From Clostridiales bacterium UBA1248 (GTDB lineage Bacteria; Bacillota; Clostridia; Oscillospirales; CAG-272): a stretch of 7,694 nt of DNA. The notes beneath the pieces were generated by a model, which was not told where the DNA came from, ran no database searches, and worked only from the letters and a program-made list of their open reading frames with translations. This document shows, in pieces, positions 1 through 7,039 of this stretch (position 1 is the first letter of the stretch; every line of letters begins with the position of its first letter). The stretch is taken from contig DBWC01000123.1 in assembly GCA_002308615.1 (NCBI GenBank), forward strand, positions 25,190 to 32,883, given 5' to 3'. The position numbers and the translations under genes are program-made.

Positions 1-21
1 GCGGTGAAAAACATCCTTATG

Positions 22-57
22 ACGGCCGGGCACTTGCTCCCGCCGTTTTGTTTTTTT
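22..57 (+). terminator. Candidate Rho-independent terminator of a gene left of the window
   Basis: A GC-rich hairpin (left arm 22-30, right arm 39-46, one unpaired base in the left arm, loop of about 8) is followed on the + strand by a T-rich run, 46-57, broken by a single G. That is the classic intrinsic terminator layout for rightward transcription. A TGA lies at 5-7 in the frame beginning CGG at 2-4, so a + strand gene may end there, 14 bases before the hairpin. With only two bases of that gene visible this cannot be shown. The reverse strand has no T tract after the hairpin. Confidence 0.6.
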
Positions 58-151
58 GGGGGCCTGCCCGTGAATCCCCAAAAACTCGTTTTTCGCTTTC
101 GGGTAACCCGGGCCACCCCTCACGGCTCCGCCGACGCGCGGCTGACGCCGC

Positions 152-176
152 AAAAAGCCCCGATAGAATATCGGGG
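152..176 (-). terminator. Second Rho-independent terminator after the glycosidase operon
   Basis: On the - strand, a perfect 8-base stem (176-169 with 165-158, loop GAA/TTC at 166-168) is followed after one base by five T (156-152). The stem contains four consecutive G:C pairs. The opposite strand has no T run after the stem. It lies about 135 bases past the GH78 stop, after the first hairpin at 247-291, so it would act as a back-up terminator for the operon. Confidence 0.6.
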
Positions 177-246
177 GGATGGCGGGAGTATGGGGTGTAA
201 CACTCAATTCGTGGTACTGCACACATATTTTGCTTTGTATAAGAAT

Positions 247-291
247 AAACGGTTTATATCTTATGTGAAGAACAAGGGATATAAACCGTTT
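247..291 (-). terminator. Terminator hairpin just after the GH78 gene
   Basis: A perfect 13-base inverted repeat (247-259 with 279-291), extended to 14 by the 260:278 pair, has a loop of about 17 bases and begins some 20 bases past the GH78 stop codon. On the - strand it is followed by a T-rich but interrupted stretch (246-235, reading ATTCTTATAC). The stem is A/T-rich with one short G:C core and the loop is long, so it may be a weak terminator or a 3' end stabilising structure. The stem is nearly symmetric and T-rich bases also follow on the + strand (290-300), so it could work in both directions. Confidence 0.6.
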
Positions 292-309
292 TATCGTTTG
301 GTTTTACGT

Positions 310-2871
310 TCAAAACTCGAAGTCGTATTTGCCGGGAGTCAGAGTTTGGCGGGTGTTGCCGATGATAAGTTCGGCGGTGGTATTCGGCGGGATCTCGACG
401 TGGTATTTTACAATGTCACCCGTTCTATTCCACGCCGATCTTACCTCGCCGTAAATGCTCTGATAGCCGCCCGAGGCGTGAGTTACGTGACCGCCGACGG
501 TGGGCTTAATTTCAAAGTGGTTTTCGCCTTTTATCTTTATCCCGAGCATTCCGGAGAACAGCCACTCTACCATCGCGCCTTTGCTGTAATGGTTGAGCGA
601 GGCTATGCCGCTTTGAGAATTCGGTCCTTCCCAGCCTTCCCATATAGTTCCCGTGTTGTTTTTCGCCATATAAAGCCAGCCGGGCATTTCCTCGTTTTCA
701 AGCAGCTTGTACGCGTATTCGGGGTCAATATCGGACAGCACGTCGAGTATGAACGGCGTTGACAGAAAGCCCGTGCCGAGCCGCCAGCCGTAATTATCGA
801 GCGCCTTTATAAGCCGCTTTTTCGCAAATTCCGTTTGTTCTTCGTCCAACAGTTGCATATAAATCGGCCTGACGAGCTTTGCCTGCCTGTCCGTATCGAG
901 CGTGAATCTCGGCTTTGTAACAAGCTCCCGATACGCGCGCTTTACGCCTTCGTCGTATTCTCTGAAAAGCTCCGTTTTTTCCGTTCTGCCGACAAGCTCC
1001 GAAATCTCGACCATAAGAGAGAGAACGTACGAGGTGTAAGCCATACTTTCCTCGGGGTGCGGCTCGGCGAAATCCGTCCATTCAAACGCCTTTACGTCCG
1101 CCGGCTCCGCCCATTCGCCGTACGACTGCCCCGTGTTTACGCCGTATTTCTTATTTTCCTTTGACAGGTGCAAAGGCTTTGCGTAAAGCGCGTACAAGCC
1201 CTTTGCACCGCCGCAGCGCTTTATCATGAATTCGGCGTATTTTACCATATTGTCGTAATTGTCTTTTAAGATATTTATATCGCCGTACTTAAGGTACATC
1301 CGATACGGTATGAGCACGCCGACGTCCGCCCAGCCGACGGAGCCGTTCATCACATTCATGAACCAATCTTCCGCGGAATACGGCGCTATCTGCGGCAGTC
1401 TGCCGTTCTTGTCCTGTCTGTCGAAAACGTCCTTTACGTGCTTTCTTATGAACGCGCCGTAGTCGAACAGATACGAGGCGGTGTTGAAAATCACCTGACT
1501 GTCGCCCGTCCAGCCCATGCGTTCCCTCGTTGGGCAGTCCGTAGGTATATCGACGGAATTTGATCTGAGCGACCTTTTCGTATTCTCATAAAAGATGTTT
1601 ATAAGCTCGTTTGAGCATTCAAAAGACGACGTTTCATCCATTTCAGAGCAGATAGCGACCTGTTCAAACGCATGAAAATCTGCGTCAATATCCGTTTCGA
1701 CCGTCGCGTATTTGAATCCGCCGTAAAAGAATTTTGATTTGTATTCGTTTTCGCCTTCTTTACATATAAACGTTATCTCCTGCAAAGGCGTCTTTTTGCC
1801 CTTACGTACACACTGCACGTTTTTCAACGTTACGTCGCCGTTTTCGTCGAGCAATTCGCCCATTACGATATGGATCTTGTCGCCCGCGTGAGCATTGACG
1901 GAAAACACCAAATATCCCGCGACGTTGTTTTTGTATTCAAGCGTGGTCTTGCCCGTTTTCGTTTTTGTGACGGAGGCGGGCGCGTTGTGTTCAATCTCAA
2001 TAACGTGCGTGCTGTTCGAGCAGGTCATCAAGCCGTTATACGACGATTCAACCGCGTGTTTTTCGTACGAAACGGTCATTCCGTTGTCAACGACCTCGCC
2101 GTCTTTTAAGTCAGCAAAGCGTATCGGACCGTTATTTGCCCACTGCCACGTTTTATCCGTGATAATCGTTGCCGTGTTGCTCGAATTATCGGTAATTTCA
2201 AGCTGAGCGATTATTTTCGTCTCTTTTCCGAAAACGTACGTAAAGCCCTTTGCGCCTATTGAGCCGCGGTACCAGCCGTCCGCGAGCATGATTTCAATTT
2301 CGTTTTCTCCCTCTTTTAACATCGAGGTAACGTCATAAGTATCGTATTGAACACGAACTCTCGGGTCGGTTGAGCCGGGGGCGAGGACGGCGCGCCCGAC
2401 CTTTATACCGTTTATATACGTCTCGTACAATCCGAGCGCGGAGATATAAAGCCGCGCCTTTTTGACGGAATTTATATCAAACGTTTTTCTGAAATTGTCA
2501 ACGGGATAGCGCCGCTTTTTGCTGACTTTATAGTCGCCTCTTATCCATTTTGCAGACCAGTCGGCTTTATTTAAAAGCCCCGTTTCAAACGACGCGGCAT
2601 CTGATATTTCGCCCGCCCTGTCGTTTTCATCCCATAATATCACGTTCCACTCGACCGTGTCTCTTGATCTGAGCGTATGCGGGTATGAAAATCTCATTGA
2701 CGAGGACAAAACCTTGCCCGTGTCAACGGCAAGCACGCCGTTTACGTACGCTTTTACCGCGTAAGCCGTCTGCTTCACGCCGCCGTCGGCGTTCCACATC
2801 AAAACCGGTTCGGTCAAATCTATTCCTATGGGATTTTTAAGATAACCTGTTTTTAAATCTACGGCTTTCAT
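310..2871 (-). CDS. GH78 alpha-L-rhamnosidase, cytoplasmic
   Basis: This 853-residue protein should hydrolyse terminal alpha-L-rhamnose from glycosides with inversion. Domains read in the usual bacterial GH78 order: N-terminal beta domain (about 1-100), rhamnosidase N domain (about 135-265, with the DGWYRG motif at 198-203), a second beta domain (about 295-400), the (alpha/alpha)6 catalytic barrel (about 412-770), and a C-terminal beta domain (about 775-850). The signature DCPTRERMGWTGD is at 445-457; by comparison with the Bacillus RhaB enzyme, D445, E450 (general acid) and D457 are the acidic active-site set. E745, in TIWEGWEG, matches the general base. No signal peptide or anchor is present, so it acts on imported substrate. 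Its ATG (2869-2871) overlaps the transporter's TGA as ATGA. The upstream site is poor (AGGCGGA at 2881-2887), which suggests translational coupling. Family is certain; the exact substrate is not visible. Confidence 0.95.
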   Translation of the reverse strand: MKAVDLKTGYLKNPIGIDLTEPVLMWNADGGVKQTAYAVKAYVNGVLAVDTGKVLSSSMRFSYPHTLRSRDTVEWNVILWDENDRAGEISDAASFETGLLNKADWSAKWIRGDYKVSKKRRYPVDNFRKTFDINSVKKARLYISALGLYETYINGIKVGRAVLAPGSTDPRVRVQYDTYDVTSMLKEGENEIEIMLADGWYRGSIGAKGFTYVFGKETKIIAQLEITDNSSNTATIITDKTWQWANNGPIRFADLKDGEVVDNGMTVSYEKHAVESSYNGLMTCSNSTHVIEIEHNAPASVTKTKTGKTTLEYKNNVAGYLVFSVNAHAGDKIHIVMGELLDENGDVTLKNVQCVRKGKKTPLQEITFICKEGENEYKSKFFYGGFKYATVETDIDADFHAFEQVAICSEMDETSSFECSNELINIFYENTKRSLRSNSVDIPTDCPTRERMGWTGDSQVIFNTASYLFDYGAFIRKHVKDVFDRQDKNGRLPQIAPYSAEDWFMNVMNGSVGWADVGVLIPYRMYLKYGDINILKDNYDNMVKYAEFMIKRCGGAKGLYALYAKPLHLSKENKKYGVNTGQSYGEWAEPADVKAFEWTDFAEPHPEESMAYTSYVLSLMVEISELVGRTEKTELFREYDEGVKRAYRELVTKPRFTLDTDRQAKLVRPIYMQLLDEEQTEFAKKRLIKALDNYGWRLGTGFLSTPFILDVLSDIDPEYAYKLLENEEMPGWLYMAKNNTGTIWEGWEGPNSQSGIASLNHYSKGAMVEWLFSGMLGIKIKGENHFEIKPTVGGHVTHASGGYQSIYGEVRSAWNRTGDIVKYHVEIPPNTTAELIIGNTRQTLTPGKYDFEF

Positions 2872-4796
2872 CTTGACAAATCCGCCTGTGTTTTATTATA
2901 ATACGCCTCGCCTTTCGCCTTTTCTTTTAGCCAGCTTGCCTCGTCCTTTACCTTCTTCGCTTCCTGCTTCGCGTTATATTTTGCAAGCTGCTCGGGCGAC
3001 ATTTTTGAAAGCTTTTGTTCAAGCTTTTCCTTTGCTTTAAGCTCTTTCTTCTGCGTCTTTATTTCGGCGAGCTTCTGTTTTTCCTCCGCTTTTATCTTCT
3101 TTTCTTTTAAGGCGAGCCTGTGAGCCTCAGCCTCTTTTTCATAATCGCGCCCGTTTTTCTCGCATTTCTTTTTAAGCTCCTGCAAATAAATCTCCTCCGC
3201 CTCGGCGTCCTGTCTTTCAACTTCAAGACGGCTGCGCTCCTCGGCGGGAAGCCACTCTTTGCCCTCTTTCGCAAAGGCTTCCTTTTCTCTTTCGACGAGG
3301 ACGTCCTGTTTTCTCTTTATCGTCTTCTCGACTGAGACGAAGAAAAGTATGGCGGCGCAGGCAAGACCGGTTATCACCTCAAGCCCTACGAAAGCCCAGA
3401 CGAGAAACGTATTCGTCGCGTCGCTCTGCGCGAACGCGACCGTGCCGGTCGGGTCGAGACTCTGTATCTGCTCAAGCGTTTTCTGCGTGGTATACGCGCC
3501 GTATTCGCTTATTTTTTCAAAATAATCAGCCTGCGAGAGCGGACCGACGTAGCCGGTCCTGTTCAGGAAGAAACCGAAGATGCCGGTGCATATACCCGCG
3601 GCGGCTACCGTTATTATATTGTAAATCGACATTGCCGTGCCGTCTGAGCGGAATCCTGTTTTCCATTCCATGTGATCGAGAGTGTCCGCAAACAGCGCCA
3701 TAAAGACGTACGCGCACGGCAGGCCGCCTATGTTCTTGATGAACTGACCGGCAAGAACTGCATACAGATTTGTCGGCGCAAGAAAACATATGAACGAGCC
3801 TATCGCATAGATGACAAAACCGATCATCGTAACGTTACGCTTGCCGAACTTCTTTGCGAGCGGCCAGACGAGGAATATGCCGATACCCATCGGGATACCG
3901 CCGAGTACGGAGACGAGCGTCTGCGTCACGCCGTCCTGATACGTGCCTAAAACGTAATTGCAGTAATACACGAGACCTATGTTCTTGATCGTCATGCCGA
4001 CGGTATAGATCAGGAAATAAACGATAAGAAGTATGAAATACTTATCGGTGAAAATGGCCTTAAGCTGGAGTCTGAACGGTATTTTCCGTTCTTCTTCCCT
4101 GCCGAACGTCTCTTCCGTTATCCTCTCTTTGGTAAAGTAGTATTCAAGCAGCGTGAGCGGAAGCGCGGCGATCGACAGGATCGACATGACCGTGATCCAC
4201 AGATCTTTGTTCACGCCGAGCGCGGGCATGACGAGCATAGGGAAGATAAGCGCCACGACGATGCCGCTGACCATTATGGTAGATATCTGATTGAAAACGG
4301 ACAGACCGCCTCTCTGCGTGACGTTCCTCGTCGACAGCGGGACCATGAGATTGTGCGACATGCCGTAGATCGTGTAGGCGATGGAATAGAACAGGTTGTA
4401 GCTGATCATGACCCAGATCACCTTTACCGTATCGCTGCCGTTCGGAACGGTGAACAGCAGCACGCCGGTGACCGCGAGCAGCGGAGCCGATAAGAGCAGC
4501 CACGGTCTGGCTTTTCCCTGCTTCGTCTTCGTCCTGTCTATGATATAGCCCATCAGTATATTGGTCAGCGCGTCGATGATCTTTGAGACGATCGGGAACA
4601 CGGTGATGAACACGCCGCCCCAGATGAGCTGAAGGTTCAGCACGTCGGTATAATACGGGAGCAGATAGGACGCGAGCACGGCGTTCAGCAAAAGCGCCCC
4701 GATCGGACCGAACAGATATCCGAGCCATTTTTCTTTACCGGATACGTTTTTCGAGTTCACGCGGCTGTTCAAAAGCCTTGAATCAAGCAGTTTCAT
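2868..4796 (-). CDS. GPH-family (MelB-like) MFS sugar symporter with charged C-terminal tail
   Basis: This 642-residue inner membrane transporter belongs to the glycoside-pentoside-hexuronide:cation symporter family. About twelve hydrophobic segments can be placed (near 27-49, 60-83, 98-118, 125-147, 168-193, 200-220, 252-272, 290-314, 320-340, 345-370, 388-411, 463-488). The helix II to loop motif from D75 to W99 (DALTN, MGYIIDRTKTKQGKARPW) and the helix XI region DTLDHMEWKTGFRSDG (371-386) are GPH hallmarks; K379 matches MelB K377. N79 stands where MelB has cation-binding D59, and MelB D124 also appears not to be conserved. After residue 488 comes a roughly 150-residue tail with about half its residues charged, probably helical or coiled coil; usual family length is about 450-500. 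The gene sits between two glycosidases with ATGA overlaps on both sides, so its substrate is probably their glycoside. Substrate and coupling ion are inferred. Confidence 0.9.
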   Translation of the reverse strand: MKLLDSRLLNSRVNSKNVSGKEKWLGYLFGPIGALLLNAVLASYLLPYYTDVLNLQLIWGGVFITVFPIVSKIIDALTNILMGYIIDRTKTKQGKARPWLLLSAPLLAVTGVLLFTVPNGSDTVKVIWVMISYNLFYSIAYTIYGMSHNLMVPLSTRNVTQRGGLSVFNQISTIMVSGIVVALIFPMLVMPALGVNKDLWITVMSILSIAALPLTLLEYYFTKERITEETFGREEERKIPFRLQLKAIFTDKYFILLIVYFLIYTVGMTIKNIGLVYYCNYVLGTYQDGVTQTLVSVLGGIPMGIGIFLVWPLAKKFGKRNVTMIGFVIYAIGSFICFLAPTNLYAVLAGQFIKNIGGLPCAYVFMALFADTLDHMEWKTGFRSDGTAMSIYNIITVAAAGICTGIFGFFLNRTGYVGPLSQADYFEKISEYGAYTTQKTLEQIQSLDPTGTVAFAQSDATNTFLVWAFVGLEVITGLACAAILFFVSVEKTIKRKQDVLVEREKEAFAKEGKEWLPAEERSRLEVERQDAEAEEIYLQELKKKCEKNGRDYEKEAEAHRLALKEKKIKAEEKQKLAEIKTQKKELKAKEKLEQKLSKMSPEQLAKYNAKQEAKKVKDEASWLKEKAKGEAYYNKTQADLSR

Positions 4797-6928
4797 TTGT
4801 TTTCCTCCTTCGGAAGCTTCGGTACTTTTATCGGCGTCAGAAATTTACGCAATCCTTTGAAAAAGTGACGGTTTGTCATCAAAACGAATCCCTCGGCTAA
4901 GTTGTACGGGAACTGCGCGCCCGCGGACATACTCATTGAACGCAGGGAGTTTGACGTTATCACTTTTTCCATAAAATACGCGCCCTTTATCGCGTTGTCT
5001 TTTTCCTTGCCGTCGGGCAGCTTTTGTGCTTTTTTCATTTCTTTTCTTGCGACGGATAGGACAGAATTATAGAAAACCCTGCCCATAAACGTCTGCTTTA
5101 AATCCGTAAACGGCGATTCGAGCGTTACGGGGAATTTCGGCGGCTCGTCGGGGATTTTCAGCTCGTCGGAATATTCTTTATCGTCCCTCGGCTCGGGCGT
5201 TATCGTCACCGTCACGCTTTCGCCCGGGTTTAATCTCACCTTTTTGAAGCCGCGCAGCTCGCCGTCAATATACAACTGTACGACCTCGGCGCCGTATCTG
5301 TCACCGACGTTTTTGACCGTGACGGAATACGCGCCGCCGTCTTTTGTCCATTCGCTCTGTTCAAATTCCGTGTAGCTGCACCCGTGACCGAACGGATAGC
5401 GGACGGGTATATTGTGATTGTTATAATAGCGGTAACCGACCTCCGCGCCTTCCGAATATATTTCATTTATATTTTTTCCGAAATTCTTTTGTGAGGGAAC
5501 GTCGTAATACTTTATCGGCCACGTTTCGGCAAGCTTACCGGACGGGTTGACCTCGCCGAAAAGCAAACGCGCCGTCGCCTCGCCGCCGTTCTGACCGGGG
5601 AGGTACATATTGAGCAGAGCGTTTATCCTGTCGTCAAACGGAAGCTCAACGGGCGAGCCGCCGTAAAGCACGACGATAACGGGTTTTCCCGTCGCGCACA
5701 CCTCGTCTATCAGCCGGAGCTGATCCTCGGGGAGCTTCATATCCGCTCTGTCGCAGCCCTCGCTCTCGTAATCATCCGTAAGTCCGGCGAAAACGAGAAT
5801 TTTATCGCATTCATCAACGCCGTAACTGTTCACGCCGCGCACTTTGAAAGCGTCCTCCGGGGTCGTTAACCTTGCGGGGTTTATCATCGAGCTTCCCGCA
5901 CCCTGATAGCGCATATGCGTAAACATTTCGCCGCATATATGAACCTTGTCGGATTTGTATAGCGGCAGCGCACCTTCGTTTTTCATTAAAACCGCGCAGT
6001 CGGCGGCGATATCCGCGGCAAGTTCGTGATGTTTATCAAAATCTATCGGCTTTTCGTCCGCGGGCTTGACGTACCTGTCGATCAGTTTTAACACGTTTTC
6101 CGCCGCTTTGTCAAGATATTTTATATCGAGCGTTCCGTTATTTACGCCGTCGATTATCCACTTTCTGCATATCGCGGTATCGCCCGGCATCTCTAAATCG
6201 AGCCCGGCTTCAAGGCTTGCAACGCGGTCGCGCATCGCGCCCCAGTCCGTCATAACGAGCCCGTCAAAGCCCCACTCGCCGCGCAAAACGTCGGTCAAAA
6301 GCCACTTGTTTTCAGAACAGAAAACGCCGTTTATTTGGTTGTAAGCGCACATGAGCGACGCTGGCTTCGCCTTTTTGACTATACGCTCAAAGACTTTCAG
6401 ATATATCTCCCGCGCCGTCTTCTCGGACACGACCGAGTTGCCCATAAAGCGGTAATTTTCGCTGTTGTTTAACGCAAAATGCTTGACCGAAACGCCCACG
6501 CCCTGCGACTGTACGCCCTCGATCTCGCCAATTGCAAGCTCGGACGCGAGAAACGGGTCTTCGGAAAAGTATTCGAAATTCCTGCCGCAAGTCGGATTTC
6601 TTTTTAAATTGACACCCGGACCGAGCAGAACGTGGACGCCGTAGTGACGGCATTCATCCGCTATCGCCGCGCCCGTTTTGCGCGTGTTTTCGGGGTCCCA
6701 ACCGGATGCGGTGCACGATGCCGTCGGAAACGCCGTCGCAGGCTCGGATTCAGATACGCCGTTGTCGCCTTTTTCTTTCTGAACGCGCAGACCGTGCGGA
6801 CCGTCGGACATACGAAGCGACGGAATATCAAGCCGCGGTATCGGGTTCGTATACATGAAATCGGTACCTGAGACGAGAGCCGCTTTTTCTTCGACCGTCA
6901 TTTTTGCAAGAATCTTTTCTGTATCCAA
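4793..6928 (-). CDS. GH3 beta-glycosidase (beta-glucosidase-like), cytoplasmic
   Basis: This 711-residue retaining glycosidase likely removes beta-linked glucose (or a related sugar) from small imported glycosides. The N-terminal TIM barrel (about 1-290) carries SDGPHG (41-46), GRNFEYFSEDP (115-125), the K149-H150 pair and the nucleophile D228 in VMTDWGA. The second alpha/beta domain (about 305-470) carries GAGSS (343-347) and the acid/base E390 in ESEGCDR. PFGHGCSYTEF (512-522) leads into a fibronectin III-like domain (about 517-590). Residues about 600-711 are an extra, mostly helical and basic region. There is no signal peptide. The start is TTG (6926-6928), chosen because a perfect AAGGAGGT lies 8 bases upstream; the next in-frame ATG (codon 10) has no such site. 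First gene of the operon; its TGA overlaps the transporter ATG. Beta-xylosidase or another GH3 specificity cannot be excluded. Confidence 0.93.
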   Translation of the reverse strand: MDTEKILAKMTVEEKAALVSGTDFMYTNPIPRLDIPSLRMSDGPHGLRVQKEKGDNGVSESEPATAFPTASCTASGWDPENTRKTGAAIADECRHYGVHVLLGPGVNLKRNPTCGRNFEYFSEDPFLASELAIGEIEGVQSQGVGVSVKHFALNNSENYRFMGNSVVSEKTAREIYLKVFERIVKKAKPASLMCAYNQINGVFCSENKWLLTDVLRGEWGFDGLVMTDWGAMRDRVASLEAGLDLEMPGDTAICRKWIIDGVNNGTLDIKYLDKAAENVLKLIDRYVKPADEKPIDFDKHHELAADIAADCAVLMKNEGALPLYKSDKVHICGEMFTHMRYQGAGSSMINPARLTTPEDAFKVRGVNSYGVDECDKILVFAGLTDDYESEGCDRADMKLPEDQLRLIDEVCATGKPVIVVLYGGSPVELPFDDRINALLNMYLPGQNGGEATARLLFGEVNPSGKLAETWPIKYYDVPSQKNFGKNINEIYSEGAEVGYRYYNNHNIPVRYPFGHGCSYTEFEQSEWTKDGGAYSVTVKNVGDRYGAEVVQLYIDGELRGFKKVRLNPGESVTVTITPEPRDDKEYSDELKIPDEPPKFPVTLESPFTDLKQTFMGRVFYNSVLSVARKEMKKAQKLPDGKEKDNAIKGAYFMEKVITSNSLRSMSMSAGAQFPYNLAEGFVLMTNRHFFKGLRKFLTPIKVPKLPKEENK
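4804..4810 (-). promoter_or_regulatory. Ribosome binding site of the transporter gene
   Basis: AAGGAGG on the - strand, 7 bases before the ATG at 4794-4796, lies inside the last codons of the GH3 gene (the Lys-Glu-Glu stretch). It is a strong site, so the transporter can start independently as well as by coupling through the ATGA overlap. Confidence 0.85.
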
Positions 6929-6936
6929 TGCAATAT

Positions 6937-6944
6937 ACCTCCTT
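6937..6944 (-). promoter_or_regulatory. Perfect Shine-Dalgarno site that fixes a TTG start
   Basis: AAGGAGGT on the - strand, complementary to the 16S rRNA 3' end over eight bases, with 8 bases to the TTG at 6926-6928. It decides the start of the GH3 gene: no ATG or GTG lies at proper spacing in frame. A consensus site paired with a weak start codon may set the expression of the operon's first gene. Confidence 0.88.
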
Positions 6945-6960
6945 GTTTGACCACAATAAC

Positions 6961-6989
6961 ATTATAACTGAAAAATTGCAAAAAGTCTT
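6961..6989 (-). promoter_or_regulatory. Promoter of the GH3-transporter-GH78 operon
   Basis: A perfect TATAAT lies at 6966-6961 on the - strand. At 17-base spacing the -35 position (6989-6984) reads AAGACT, matching TTGACA only in its central GAC. Transcription would begin near 6953-6955, leaving a leader of about 25 bases containing the ribosome binding site. A good -10 with a poor -35 is typical of promoters that need an activator, consistent with the divergent AraC-type gene. Assigned by pattern only. Confidence 0.6.
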
Positions 6990-6996
6990 GCATTTT
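6972..6996. promoter_or_regulatory. Candidate operator: inverted repeat between divergent promoters
   Basis: AAAA-T-TGCAA (6972-6981) and TTGCA-TTTT (6988-6996) form a 9-base inverted repeat around a 6-base centre, with one extra T in the left arm. The same bases can be read as a direct repeat of TTGCA (6976-6980 and 6988-6992) spaced 12 bases start to start; AraC-family proteins often bind direct repeats. The site covers the -35 regions of both promoters, so a bound protein could switch or balance them. Which regulator binds is inferred. Confidence 0.4.
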
Positions 6997-7016
6997 CGTA
7001 ATGAATATATTATAAT
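6988..7016 (+). promoter_or_regulatory. Promoter of the AraC-type regulator gene
   Basis: TTGCAT (6988-6993), a 17-base spacer and a perfect TATAAT (7011-7016) make a sigma-A type promoter. The start would be near 7022-7024, giving a leader of about 25 bases. Its -35 overlaps the -35 of the leftward promoter and the candidate operator, so autoregulation is plausible. Confidence 0.65.
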
Positions 7017-7033
7017 GGTAATGTAATTTGAAA

Positions 7034-7039
7034 AAGGAG
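7034..7039 (+). promoter_or_regulatory. Ribosome binding site that fixes a GTG start
   Basis: AAGGAG at 7034-7039 is 8 bases before the GTG at 7048-7050. The frame is closed upstream by TAA at 7024-7026 with no other start codon between, so this site and GTG define the regulator's start. Confidence 0.85.

Larger units (their letters stand above)
22..188. repeat. Highly structured GC-rich intergenic element, possible interspersed repeat
   Basis: This stretch has many inverted repeats: 22-30 with 39-46; a perfect 9-base pair 53-61 with 76-84; 100-103 with 107-110; 130-133 with 139-142; a perfect 8-base pair 158-165 with 169-176; and an outer 8-base pair 37-44 with 181-188 that could close the whole unit. 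It is denser in structure and richer in G+C than the A/T-rich bases after it. An open frame on the - strand (226 to 17) crosses it but has no ribosome binding site and runs through both terminator hairpins, so I do not call a gene. It may be a family of intergenic repeats, or just two terminators back to back. Between 189 and 246 I see nothing recognisable. Confidence 0.4.

Noticed and set aside
1..7. Possible last codons of a + strand gene ending with TGA at 5-7
   Set aside because: Fits the terminator that follows at 22-57, but two bases of coding sequence cannot support a gene call.
17..226. A 69-codon - strand open frame in the intergenic region
   Set aside because: No ribosome binding site, passes through two terminator-like hairpins, and its Arg/Gly/Pro-rich content is what GC-rich structured DNA gives by chance. 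Treated as part of the structured element.
4..762. A 252-codon + strand open frame starting GTG at the left edge
   Set aside because: It runs through a terminator hairpin and then antisense across the 3' part of the well-supported GH78 gene; the protein has no recognisable motifs and its start has no ribosome site in view.
4144..4728. A 194-codon - strand open frame inside the transporter gene
   Set aside because: Out-of-frame shadow of the transporter: Arg/His/Ala-rich, no family motif, and the overlapping frame encodes clear membrane helices.
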